From assembly GCF_963855985.1 (NCBI RefSeq), contig NC_087109.1:3058001-3122000 (forward strand): a DNA stretch of 64,000 nt, written 5' to 3'. This document shows, one piece after another, positions 45,757-56,967 of the stretch. This DNA comes from Ostrinia nubilalis. Taxonomy: Eukaryota > Arthropoda > Insecta > Lepidoptera > Crambidae. Position numbers and translations under genes: made by a program. Below the pieces are notes generated by a model. It was not told where the DNA came from and did not search any database. It worked only from the letters and a program-made list of their open reading frames with translations. Each line of letters begins with the position of its first letter. Position 1 is the stretch's first letter.

Positions 45757-46718
45757 AATAATTGATCAAATGACATTTTTAATTTGTTAATGTCGCTGAC
45801 TGAAAATAAAAGCTAGTGGTGAGCCTCGGTGGTTCCTTATAATCGTAGATTTTCTATCGATAGTAAAGGCTAAATCAATAAAAAGCCCCTGCCTATTGTA
45901 GGAATAAAGGTATCAGTTTGTAGCCGACTAGGCCGCAGCAGCAGACGACATGTCGCCGGGACACGTCACTTTCTATGTATTTCTGTGAAATATTTTCAGG
46001 CGACGTGTCTATAATAAAAACACAGAATGTACTTTTTTAAGTTGCCTGAAGACACTGAGAGGTAAATAAGTGGTTAATGTTATTCATGCTTAATCATGTA
46101 TTTACTCCGCCATTTTCTGCAGTTTGGCACCTCACGTCACACATCATTTTACCGAAGTCAGCCCTATGGCTTCGGCGCAGTACCGATCACTGACGTTTGT
46201 CAACAAAATGGTGCTTGACCCTTGAGACAAGCTAAATTACACCATATTGTGAATGACATTGAGCATACATTTTTTTAAATACCTTCGAAGTAAACCTTCT
46301 GCACGTAGTACTTATTATTATTCTGTGATAATACTAAAAGCTACTCATTTCGATGAAATGTTTTCGTATTGTGAATCAAGAAAGCCATCACGTGCCATCA
46401 CTATAAAAAATGCTAGTGCCTCATTATTTAGAAGTACGCATTTAAATAAATGAAGGTTTTATTTATTGTGAACATTAATGTAATTAATGGAATTTTGTAT
46501 ACTTATGGGATCGATCGGTGTTATTTTCTTTGAGTGTGTCACAACGTATGTTGTTTGAAACTTTTTTGGTCACATTATTTAACTCAAAAAATAAAACAAC
46601 AAAAGTTTAAAGGGGCTTTTAAAACAACTATTTTCTAAAAGACTGTGCACCAGTACGTTAAGGATAGAAACAAGATTTAATTTTGGACTAAAGATTTAAA
46701 GAATCTACGTAAATCCTG
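45757..46718. promoter_or_regulatory. Divergent intergenic region between receptors D' and F
   Basis: Counterpart of 29173-30127 with small differences, for example GTCGCCGGGACACGTC for GTCGCCGCGACACGTC. No core promoter motif could be fixed. Confidence 0.4.
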
Positions 46719-47938
46719 ATGAATACTTGCAAAGTGATATTTCTGAATTCTCGTGCAAAATATTCCAATAACTACCTGGATAAAGATGTGCAACAATTCT
46801 TACTGCCTCTGCGCATACCATTCATTATCACGTTCCAATCAAAATATTGGATTCACGACAACTTCATCACACGTCATAGGTAGTTACATTTACATTATCA
46901 TTGCCTTTTTCCTCGAAGTAGGGTTTTTAATTTTAAAGTGTTACATCCCGCCGTCTGATCAACTTTACGGTGTTGATGCTTTTGATTTAATTCTTATATT
47001 CGATATGATTGATTTTATTACTTTAATTTTCACTTCGATGTTATCTTTCGTTGATAACTTATTAAACTTCTCCTTCAATATACAACTTGTGGTTAAAATA
47101 CAGGCTGTAAGGCGGTCTTTTATATACTGCAATCATAGTATTAGAAAACTTACAATACTCAATTGGCTTATTCTTAGTTTCTATACATTATTATTCGCTG
47201 TCTGTGAGTTATGTTTCGTGGATAAAGAATTTGACGTACGATATTTATTTCTGGATACTGTATCTATATTTTACGATTTTACAATTATCTATGAGTTCAG
47301 AATATTGGCGTTATTAAGAAACACTTTAAATCTGTGGGTAGAGGAGTCAAAATCGTGCAAATTACTGGAAACCATTGATGAAGGTGACGTCATTGGGTAT
47401 TCAAGTGACTGGGATGAAATGTATAAAGCTTATTGTTGCTTGGCTGATGCAATATTTGCTTACAAAAAAGTAATATCTATTCCGGTAAGTTTATTGTCAG
47501 AGCACAAGGAAGAAATAAAATCGCTGACATAGCCCAACGAATTAGCAAGCTGAAGTGGCAATGGACAGGGCACATAGTACGCAGAACTGACGGCCGATGG
47601 GGCGACTAGGTTCAGGAATGGCAAGCGCAGTGTGGGACGTCCACCCACAAAGTGGTCCTTATAAAATTGCCGGAAGGCGCAGGATGCAGGCCTCTACCAA
47701 CTGGACAGGAAAATACTGGGGGAGGTCTTTCAGCAATGGATGTTTTAATTGGCTGAAAGAATGGTGGTGATGATGATGATGATGATGATGATGAAGAAGA
47801 TCTTATACTGCTGTTTACTAATAATATTGTTTTCTTTTCAGATCCTGATTTATATATTTTATTCCTAAGTGCAGACATTAGAACTCTTTAAAGTCGCACT
47901 TATTTTTGCTGATAATCAAGAAACATATCTAGTAAGTA

Positions 47939-48048
47939 ATGCACGTATTCATTCACAAACATTACCATGAGGTCTCACAGAGCTCTATTAAACGCTGTGC
48001 ATTCTATTTGCTGATTCACTTAAGCAAGCATCATTTGTGAATACGGGC
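47939..48048. mobile_element. MITE in intron 2 of receptor F
   Basis: Shortened copy of the CGCCCGTATTCACAAAC-ended MITE, with a 4-bp internal repeat (ATTC) in its left end. Orthologous to 40938-41083. Confidence 0.65.
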
Positions 48049-48420
48049 GTAGGTGACAACAATATTGAGATGGTTGGTTTCTGATTGAATAGATTTCTTA
48101 ACAAATTATTTTTCTTTTTTCAGGTGGAATCAATTTCCTTTGTTTTATGGTCGTTTAAATATCTGATTTGTATAGGATTTTTGGGATACGAGTGTGAGAA
48201 ATTCAACATACTAATCACTGAGATTAAGGAGATGTGTTTGGGTGTTATCAGTAATAGCACTTGTTCAGGTTTGATTAATTTATTATTTTAGGTTTATTTA
48301 ATTACTTTCAATTTGTTTTGAGTATGTCTGATTGTTCAATCACAAGGAACAGAGAACATGGTTTAGTCATTATTCGAGTCCATTTGGAGCCAGTAATTAT
48401 CCGGTACCTAACCATTATTT

Positions 48421-48590
48421 ACGCAGCCAACGCAGCGTGGGACGTCCACCCACAAGGTGGACCGACGACATCGTAAAGGTAGCAGGAAGGTGCTGGACGC
48501 AGGCCGCTACCAAACGATCAACATGGAAATCATTGGGGGAGGCCTATGTTCAGCAGTGGATCCTATGGCTGAAATTATTAAAGTCTGGAT
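48421..48590 (+). mobile_element. RTE-type LINE tail in intron 3 of receptor F
   Basis: Same RTE C-terminal remnant as in E (41440-41610), with a few differences near the end. Confidence 0.7.
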
Positions 48591-49195
48591 GCAAGTGGCC
48601 AGGGACAAAAGTCGGTGGAGTGTTGAAGAGGAGGCCTATGTTCGAAGGCGAACCCCCTAAAGGCTGATATTAGATAGATAGATTGATTCAGTGCCCTGGA
48701 AAGGACTTACTATTAAGAATTTGAATTTTACAGAACACCAAAGGAAGCTGTGCAAGAACATCGTCAGGAAGATGAGGACCTCCTTCACGAAGTTCTCAGC
48801 ATACACCATGTTTGATGTGGGACCTGGCCTATTTCTTACCTATTGCTACCTTCTGGCCACTTACATGATTGTGGTGTTGCAATTCCATGTTCTATAGTAT
48901 TATGTTCTGGGAGCACAAGTAAACCATAGTTAATAAATCTACCTTTTCAAATCATTAGTGTTTGTTTAATTCCGAAGTATTTTAGGACTTTTTATGAAAT
49001 AAAATTAATAATATCATCAAATAGTGTGTCCATCAATTTTTTTTATAGCAAGCGAAAGGTCTAACTGACTCACTCACTCATCACGAAATCTCAGAAACTA
49101 CAAGTGCTAGGAGTCTCAAATTTTGCATGGAGGTTATGTTATTATGATGATGATGATGGCGATGATGATAATGATGATGTCAATGATGTTGTAAT

Positions 49196-49385
49196 AGGTG
49201 CCCAAAAATCCCGAGGTCCCGGGTTCGATTCCACCAGGGGCAACATTTTCCACTCGAATTGGTTGGGCTTTTTCTAAATCCACCCGGCCAGCTGCCACTA
49301 TCTATCTAAATCTGCTTATCTTATTCTTATTCTCATCTTATTTTAAAAATCCCCTACAGACTTTTAGTCGGCTGATAGTAGCACA
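49196..49385 (+). mobile_element. tRNA-like SINE fragment
   Basis: A B-box-like GGTTCGATTCC (49221-49231) follows CCGAGGTCCC. The body then reads ATCCACCCGGCCAGCTGCC and CAGACTTTTAGTCGGCTG. The A box is lost. It is preceded by a GAT-rich repeat (49141-49195). Confidence 0.5.
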
Positions 49386-49708
49386 GAATAATAATAAGTA
49401 CTACGTACAGAAGTTTTACTTCGCGAAGGTATTTAAAAAAAATGTATGCTCAATGTCATTAACAATATGGTGTAATTTAGCCTGTCTCAAGAGTCAAGCA
49501 CCATTTTGTTGACAAACGTCAGTGATCGGCACTGCGCCGAAGCTATAGGGCTGACTTCGGTAAAATGATGTGACGTGAGGTGCCAAACTGCGGAAAATGG
49601 CGGAGGAAATACATGATTTAGCATGAATTATCATGAATAATATTAACTACTTATTTACCTCTCAGTGTCTTGAGGCAACTTAAAAAAGTACATTCTGTGT
49701 TTTAATTA
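49386..49708 (-). repeat. Third, inverted copy of the D/E intergenic segment
   Basis: Reverse complement of about 46010-46318 (and 29443-29750), with scattered differences. Shared blocks include AGTACTACGTACAGAAG, CACTGCGCCGAAG and AAGTACATTCTGTGTTTT. It may be a rearranged fragment of the duplicated unit, or all three may be copies of one unrecognised repeat. Confidence 0.6.
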
Positions 49709-51155
49709 TTATTTAGGCAGTTAAATACTGCACAGTATTTAGTACACAATTTTCTTTATTTTCTTCCATCATACACAAGAATACGCGTGCTTGAGTCAAT
49801 GTTCGCTCGTATGTGAGGCCTTGTCGAATAGTATCATGTAGGTGGGCCATCGTGCATGTTTTGTTTTCGATGTAAACTCGCGGAGATGAACTCAGGCCTG
49901 ATAGTAGCCAGTTTTCAATTTTTATAAGGAATCGGCTGATACCAATTAGAGGTGGGCGCCGATATAAAATTGGTCGGCGGCGGCGCGCCGACTTTTTGAC
50001 CTCGGCGGCGGCGGCGTCGGCGGCGTGACCTTGTTTGACCTTTGTTCATTAGGTTTTTTTTTTTAAATTTGCATTTTTAGTATCTGACGTCAAGACTAAT
50101 CAGGTGATTTGCAGTTGGTTGGGGTTTGAGCCACTAGAGCAGTGGTTTACCTTAGTAAATTAGCTCTCTTGATCATAGATACTTTGATATTTGGATAGCG
50201 GGTTTGGCTGAGATCAGGTTCTCGTGTATTTCCTAAAACATGTATTTTTGAGCTCTTTGGAGGCACATAGTTAATGTTGGATTAGCTGACTGTCGGTGGA
50301 ATATTATATTCAGTTTTGTTTTATTTATATTGATGGTCTTTCCATATCATCCTACGGTCCAGGATTTTAATGCAGGTTGATTGCAGCAATGTGTCGAGGT
50401 CTAGATTGGCCGGAGGATAAGTTTCACGTCTTAAATGATAATATGGTGAGACTTCGGGGCTTAATTACATGCGCCACTTGGTCAACCAAGCAGCTGACTT
50501 TGCAACAGTGTAGTCACTTTAAGATCACAGTTACATTTGAGGAAGGCCGCAGCTTTCTGGTGTCTGGGCTACTTTACTAGTAGAAGTTATAGAGTATCGG
50601 ACCAAGTTCAGACTCCTGGGGTACTCTAGCTCTGCAGCTAAAAAGAGTAGATTTTGTCACCGAGTTTGATTTAAAACTGTCTGTCACTGAGATAAGAATC
50701 CATCTGCAGATAGTAGAAGTGTGCTAGAAGGTACTTTTTAATTTCATAGAGTAGTCCTTTAAGATAAACCCAGCTGAAGCCGCAGCGAAAGCAGACGTAC
50801 AGGATTCTTTCTTTTCCAAACATTGTACTGATTATGGTTGGTATGGTTTCTGCCAAAATTTATGTTCGGGTATACTATATTACATTGGTCATACTTAGGC
50901 AAGGGAATAAACGAGCAAGAATGATCCTTTTCCATAATTTTAACAATACAAATGTCAGATTAATTGAGCGATAAGAGGATTCGTTAGGCGACTTGCCAGC
51001 CTTATGGATCATTTCCAAAGTTAAGAGACTTGCTAGATTCTCACTCAGTGTGGTCATCGTCAAGACCATGGACTTCATGGTGATCAGATCAAATGCAAGT
51101 GCTTTACGAGGGTCCATTTTGGCTATTTCTTTAGCTTAGCCATCTCTCTTAGCGT

Positions 51156-51395
51156 TAGTTCTTTCGTTTCAGCCGAAAGACGTCCTGCGCCGCTCGCATC
51201 CAGGCACTTCCTGCGACCTTCCCCAAATCGTCGGTCCACCTAGTGGGAGGCCTGCCCACGCTACGTCTTCCGGCTCGTGGTCGCCACTCAAGAACTTTAC
51301 TACCGCAGCGGCCATCAGCTCTACGAGATATGTGCCCCGCCCACTGCCACTTGATTTTAGCGATTCTGTGGGCTATGTCAGTCACTTTGTCCTCC
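51156..51395 (-). mobile_element. RTE-type LINE C-terminal fragment
   Basis: The minus-strand frame carries MTDIAHRIAKIKWQWAGHIS, then RRSVGRPPTRWTDDLGKVAG. It ends towards TTTCGTTTCAGCC on the plus strand. Nested in the 2.8-kb hAT-like element. Confidence 0.75.
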
Positions 51396-51929
51396 TGCGT
51401 CTTTCGTCCTCAATTAGCGTAGTAGGGATCAATCTTCTACTTTGAACTTGAGGAGGGTAAGCGGAAACATGGCGGTCAACTCCTCAGATAGTCAAGTACA
51501 AAGATGTCCAGAAGCAGCATATGAAAAGATACTAAATGAGCCCTCTCAAATCACAATGGGAAGGTTTGGCAGCACAGCACCTAGAATGGTGGGAGATTGT
51601 GTTGTGTAGAGGCGAGTCCGCGAATTCAACGAGCAGCGCACAACTGAATTCGACGCAAAACGCGATGATGTAAATCCCGTCCATCTGCCGCCATTCACTA
51701 TAATTATGTTGGCGGCGGGTAATTACTCTCAATGTGCGAGGAGTTTGCCGCGAAGATCGGCTATGTAAGCCATCTTCGGGCGCACCAGCGCCGCTAAGAC
51801 AGCTAAATCGAAGTGGTCACCATGACCGAAATCGGTCGGATGAATCATCATCATCAGTAGGAATCAAAGGCAGGCATTGTTGCAAGTCTCAGATCAAGTC
51901 CAATGCTTGATCTTCTTTTTTTGATTGAA

Positions 51930-52560
51930 TTATTGAATGTGCGGAAGCTAACCTGCGAAAAAATTATGCCAACCACATAATTTACATTAACTCAGACAGT
52001 AAGGCCGCGCTGATGGCCTTAAACTCCAACTTAATCACCTCAAAGTTGGTAGAAAACTGCATGAGTCGACTGAATACCCTAGGAAAACGTAACAGAGTAA
52101 CGCTGAGATGGGTTCCAGTTCACGCGGGAATTGTGGACAATGAAAATGGCAACGAACTGGCCAGAGCGGGAGCGGAGGGAACACAATATGGTCCAGAACC
52201 CTTTTGTGGCATTCCCAAAAGTCTCACTCGAATGACCTTGGAGAACATTTATTTCAACAAATCCTTTAAGGCATGGTCAGACACGCCAGGATTAACTTAT
52301 TCCAAAGCTCTCATAAAAGCCTATGACCGAAAATGCTCTAAGCAGATCATAGGACTGAGTAGGATCTTTGTTGCGCAAGCGGAGCTGACACCTGGGCAAA
52401 CACATCCTAAGCCCACAAGATGTAAAACATATCGCCCCCCAAAAGATACTGCAATTCCTAATGGACGCAGGACTCGGAGGCGAACTGTAAGGAAAATAGC
52501 GGCGATCACAATAGATCGGTCCGGTCGCAGTGATACTAGGACTTTATTGAACTAGAATAC
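51930..52560 (+). mobile_element. LINE fragment with RNase H domain
   Basis: The frame reads IYINSDSKAALMAL, then VTLRWVPVHAGIVDNENGNE and LARAGAE, the catalytic D and the W-V-P-x-H-x-G-I block of RNase H in LINEs of the I/R1/Jockey groups. The rest downstream lacks recognisable motifs and stops at 52555. No reverse transcriptase is attached. Confidence 0.7.
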
Positions 52561-52756
52561 CCGCTCAACTCAATAAAAAAATAGTTCTTCTGCGTTCGAA
52601 ACACAAATTAGTACAGTAAGGAGAGAAAAAAAATTCAAATAGTTTGTACAGTATCAGTATCGGCGCGCCGACAGCTGGTCGTCGGCGGCGGCGGCGTGAA
52701 AAAATTCGCGGCGGCGGCGGCGCGCCGGCGTGGCGCCCACCTCTAATACCAATATA

Positions 52757-53027
52757 CAGGGTGTTAGGTAAATGGGTATATGAGCCGATACTAGCCCATG
52801 TTAACAATAAATGCATATAAATGGTATGGTAAAGTCAGTTTGATATAATAATTTGATTTTTTTAAATGTTCATACAAAATAAAATTTATAACTTCAGATT
52901 TGCATGAAAATTAAAATAATTAAAATGATGATAAATATCAATTTTCTGACTTCACCATAATATGTATATGCATATTATATTAACATAGGCTAGTGTCGGC
53001 TCATATACCAATTTACCTAACAGCCTG
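52757..53027. mobile_element. MITE, TA-flanked, CAGGGTGTTAGGTAAATGGG ends (copy 1)
   Basis: About 95-bp terminal inverted repeats, starting CAGGGTGTTAGGTAAATGGG and containing GAGCCGA(T/C)ACTAGCCCATG, are flanked by TA. Nearly the whole element folds back. It starts three bases beyond the target duplication of the hAT-like element. Copy 2 is at 53264-53527. Confidence 0.8.
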
Positions 53028-53263
53028 TAGAGAGATGCCAACTAATGCGCTGAGTTCGAAACTCAGTGTCGCAAGAAATTCACACACACAAAGTAATCAG
53101 AATATGTGCTCATTATCAGTACTCAACGTTCGAATAATCTTTAGTACTACTCAAGCAATGTAACATGTTTATAATATGACGTCGCTGCTGTCATCATTGC
53201 TGTCACGAGGAATGTCTTCTGTTTTTGGGCGTATCGCTGCGACACCACTCACACATTTTACTA

Positions 53264-53527
53264 CAGGGTGTTAGGTAAATGGGTATATGAGCCGACACTA
53301 GCCCATGTTAACATGGTCATATAAATGGTATGGTGAAGTCAGAAAATTGATATCTTCATTTTAATTATTTTATTTTTCATACAAATCGGATTTAATCAAA
53401 TTTATTTTGTATGAAAATTAAAAAAAATAAAATGATGATATCAAATTTCTGACTTCACCATACCATTTATATGCCCATGTTAACATGGGCTAGTGTCGGC
53501 TCATATACCCATTTACCTAACACCCTG
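53264..53527. mobile_element. MITE, same family (copy 2)
   Basis: Ends CAGGGTGTTAGGTAAATGGG and complement, TA on both sides. It is better preserved than copy 1. The 236 bp between the two copies show no gene. Confidence 0.85.
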
Positions 53528-53797
53528 TATAGTTTCTGTGATCTGTGGCTGTACCAAATCAGTGTAATGACGGCACTTACTTACATGATCATTTTAATCT
53601 ACCGGGTGACTAAATTCCCATAAAATTAAGTATGTATTTACAAAATTGAATGACTTGACTCAACATTTTCTGATACCATAGAAAAGAAAAAACCAGAAGA
53701 AAAGGTAAAAACTATAAATGTAATTTAATATAATTAGTTTTCCTGCTTTACTATTTATCGCGAAATTAATGTCATGAAAAGGAAACTATTCAATTAA

Positions 53798-53991
53798 CTA
53801 GCGGCCGCCCGCGACTTCACCCGCGTGCAATTTATTTTATCACAGATCGTCATAAATTATAGCCTATAAGTTATTCTGGGTTATAAACAATAATACTGTA
53901 AAGTTTCATCAAAATCCATTCAGTAGTTTTTGCGTGAAAGAGTAACAAATATCCATCCAGACATCCAAACTTTCGCATTTATAATATTAGA
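53798..53991 (-). mobile_element. Lep1-type Helitron (about 194 bp)
   Basis: Plus-strand CTAGCGGCCGCCCGCGACTT through TTCGCATTTATAATATTAGA, the reverse of a Helitron from TC to CTAG. Body similar to 12869-13080. Confidence 0.8.
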
Positions 53992-54164
53992 AGTAAGAAG
54001 TCGTAGAAATAAGCTTTTCTCAGGACCGTTTATTACAGCCACTTCCATTAAACGAAGCACGTCATTAGAAGGTTCTGTTGTATTTCGTCAAAATACATCT
54101 AAGAAGCTCTTACTCGCTAAGTACTTCATAAGCATTCATTAAATTTGGATTTACTAAAAACGGA

Positions 54165-54560
54165 AAATTGGAAGCTGGCTCTCTCCTTGCACAAAGGTTT
54201 AGTATTGCTATCCTAGCCTTGTTGAAGCGTCGTTCCAGGAACTTGACCACCGCCGTAGCTTCTCTAACGGTTTTCTACAGGCTACACGTCGGAGAAAGTG
54301 CGAAGGAATTATACGACCTAATACCACCAGCGGGGAACCAGACGCAGGTTAGCGTACCATCCCTACATTGTCGACATTCCACCAGCTTGCATTAAGCGTT
54401 TCGATGACTGGAACTTTTCAAGGCGAGAGTGAATAGGCACTCACAGGGCAATATGTACCATCTTAGACTTCATCTCTACTCACATAACACCAGGGGGGAT
54501 TGCAAATCCTGCCTTGTCAAAAAAAAAATACAGCCAGCGTCCTCGCCTCTTAGCCTCGTG
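54165..54560 (+). mobile_element. LINE C-terminal and 3' fragment
   Basis: The plus-strand frame has LLKRRSRNLTTAVASLTVFY, then GESAKELYDLIPPAG, resembling the end of LINE reverse transcriptases common in Lepidoptera. Frames break after 54395. GGGATTGCAAATCCTGCCTT lies close to the 3' end, then an A run. Confidence 0.55.
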
Positions 54561-55198
54561 GACATGCTTTTATTTCTGAGTTAATAAGTTTTAATTTTCT
54601 TTTTTTCTTTTTGAGTTAAGTTTGCGTTTGTTGAAAAATGTCTGTTTACTTTAAAGTAAACAAAATGTAAAAGTCTTACTGATTTGATTTTGATTATTGA
54701 CTTTTGTCCCTTTAAATATGTGAAATCGGGTATCCCTAATCTATATGTAGTGGGTGCAGCCCAAATTATCCATTTACCTCTGGTAAATTAGAGAGGGTTG
54801 TACTCCTGCAGTGGAGTCAAAATAACTTGATGATGATGATGATGATGATTGACAATTTCTTTTTGCTGGACATAGGCACGACCGGTCAGTTAATAACATA
54901 AAGGCCTATTCAAACCTGAGCGATATTCGCTGCCGCTGTGGGTAGAGGTACATACCGCGCGGGTTTCGCTCAGGTATACGATGATAAATAAAATTAATAT
55001 TGTGATATTGTACCTATCACTATATTGCTTTCAAGTAGTAAGTTGGTGAAAATAAATAAATAAACAATTATTGTAATACATACATTTAAAGTGCTTTTAC
55101 TGACACCATAACGAGTACTAGAAATTCCATGGAAATTAAAATAACTTAGTGATTGTAAAACTTATTTCGTCATCAAAGATCGGTGTTTTCTAGAACAA
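54560..55198. other. Intergenic, short repeat pieces only
   Basis: A piece of the dispersed CTCTGGTAAATTAGAGAG repeat with a GATGAT tail occurs at 54740-54850. Nothing else recognised. Confidence 0.4.
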
Positions 55199-56612
55199 AA
55201 AAACCGGCCAAGTGCGAGTCGGACTCGCACACCAAGGGTTCCGCCGTACAAACGTAGTGGTTTACAATTTATGACGTATTAAATCAAATTACTTACTAGA
55301 TATCGTAGTAGTCTTTAAGTTTTGATTCCGTTGCGAGTAGTGGCGAATTTAAAAATATGCGGTATGATTATAGGTACATAGGTACCTACCTCAGCGTTTT
55401 GAATTTTTGAGTTGATTTAGAATTTTTCACAGTTTAGAGGAAATCAGATTTAAGAAGTGTTTGATATTAATTTCAACTTTAATATCTTTACGCGTTCATG
55501 TGAAAAAGGGTAGGTAGTAAGTTTATAATTATTAAAAAAATATTTTATGTCATGTAAGCAAAAACAATATTTTAATATATTATGTAACTTCAAATTTATC
55601 ATTTTGTCAATTTTTCCTTTATCTGTACCTACTATTATAACGTTGCTTCGTGCCGAATTTCAAGATTCTGAGTTGACGGGAATTACCTTGTAGGTTTTAA
55701 TTCCCTAGCGTGTGACGGAAATTCGTCTAAGGTGTATTGTATTCGCATAAACTGCTGTATCTTTTGATCGCATTAACTTAGAAGTTTGATTTTTTCACTG
55801 CTTAAAGGGACAATAGACCTACTAGGTATTTGGTATAAATTTCAATTTGATACCTTTGTTCGTTCGTGAGAAATAAGGTAGTAAGTTTCATTTTATTAAA
55901 ATATTTTTATTATATTATACAGGGCGTCCCGTAATGTAATGTCAAGCCGGAACTGGGTGTTGAGGCAAGTTATGCTGGTTATCAGAAAAATATAAAAAAA
56001 ATCTATGTGGCATTTTGTCAAAATAATAGGCATTTAAAAAAAACAAAAAATTCTACTCCCGGTGACGGTCTTTTTACTCGTGTTGCCACAAATCTTCACA
56101 TCTTTACATTTTTTTTTGTTATGTAACTAACCCTCAATAATGCTTCTCTAAATTGTTATCAAAATTACAAAACCAGCTGCTCCGGCTTGAATGAAAAAAA
56201 TACATAATTCCCAAAAAAAATTTCAAAATAAAATTTTTGCCTAGTTTAAACTGACTGTACTGAAAAAAAATTGTACTACGCGAGTGTGGCAAGTGACGTC
56301 ATAATTTGGCGCATTTAGTAAGGATTCCAAAGTGGTATAACACTTGGTAAATTCTTCTCTTGGTAATTCTCTAGTGTCGAAAATTTGTTGAAAATATCGA
56401 CATAATCGGCTGCATCTTTTGATTGGCTTGGCTTAGAAGTTTGATAATTTCACAGCTTAAAGGGACAATAGACCTGAGTATTTCATGTGAATTTCAGCTT
56501 GATACGTTCACGCGTTCTTGAGATAAAGGGTCTTGACAGACAGACAGACGGACAACAAAGTGATCCTATAAGGGTTCCGTTTTTTCCTTTTGAGGTACGG
56601 AACCCTAAAAAG
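55199..56612 (+). mobile_element. Long interspersed repeat with GGGTTCCG ends
   Basis: Begins ACCGGCCAAGTGCGAGTCGG and ends with GACAGACAGACAGACGG, then GAGGTACGGAACCCTAAAAA, the two ends of a dispersed lepidopteran repeat. An internal module of about 110 bp is present twice (55775-55890 and 56400-56525, around AGCTTAAAGGGACAATAGAC). A mariner-like terminus (ACAGGGCGTCCCG, 55919) suggests a further insertion. No protein domain. Confidence 0.55.
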
Positions 56613-56967
56613 CAAATAGGTACTACCATCACATTTATGACGATTATTATGAATAATATATATGTGATAAGCAATTACTCTTAGGTCATTAGACAATAAC
56701 TAAGTGGCTTTTTAGTAACTATTTTATTGTAATTCTATTTTTTTTATTTATTTTTATCTTCTTGTTCTTGGTACAAAGCCACATCGATAAGATCTCAGAG
56801 AGAGATACATAAAAGTTGTTTCAAGAACCTGTTCTGTGTGACATTTCTTCTTTACTAATTTGGACTCTTATATTTTAAAAAGAATTCTGAGTATTTTTTC
56901 ATCATTTTTCTTTAGTGATACCAGCTTAACTTTAACCTTAAAAGTAGGTTTTACGTCTTTGAATTCA

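Larger units (their letters stand above)
46719..48897 (+). pseudogene. Gustatory receptor F, two inactivating mutations
   Basis: Duplicate of E. Exons are 46719-47484, 47842-47931, 48124-48268 and 48734-48897. Exon 1 has a 4-bp insertion at about 46879-46882 relative to E, giving an in-frame TAG at 46881-46883 (codon 55) and a shifted frame after it. Exon 2 has a separate TAA at 47866-47868, where E reads TTC. Exons 3 and 4 are open and keep T-Y-M-I-V-V-L-Q-F. Splice sites are preserved. The uninterrupted exon 1 of F is the reference for the Helitron insertion in E. Confidence 0.9.
42911..49135. repeat. Tandem duplication, unit 2
   Basis: 6.2-kb segment collinear with 26262-42152. It holds receptor D', the divergent intergenic region and receptor F. 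It lacks the Helitron and LTR insertions of unit 1 and so preserves the empty sites. Identity is high throughout, including introns and shared older transposons. Confidence 0.85.
49947..52745. mobile_element. 2.8-kb hAT-like element carrying LINE debris
   Basis: Ends TAGAGGTGGGCGCC and complement are flanked by an exact 8-bp duplication, ATACCAAT (49939-49946, 52746-52753), as in hAT elements. Next to each end is a GC-rich CGGCGG/CGCGCCG block (49975-50030, 52665-52735). The interior has no hAT transposase that I recognise. It does contain a minus-strand RTE tail (51156-51395) and a plus-strand LINE RNase H fragment (51930-52555). Confidence 0.85.

Noticed and set aside
46753..47532. A 259-codon ORF as an intact receptor with a new N-terminus
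   Set aside because: Its first 45 codons are the wrong frame of the conserved exon. Comparison with E shows a 4-bp insertion and a stop in the true frame.
49975..50030. CpG island or promoter
   Set aside because: The GC-rich block is mirrored at 52665-52735 and lies just inside the ends of the hAT-like element, so it belongs to the transposon.
56487..56696. Overlapping short ORFs around the GACAGACAGACAGACGG tract
   Set aside because: They translate a transposon terminus with a microsatellite. Frames on both strands are open by chance and show no domain.
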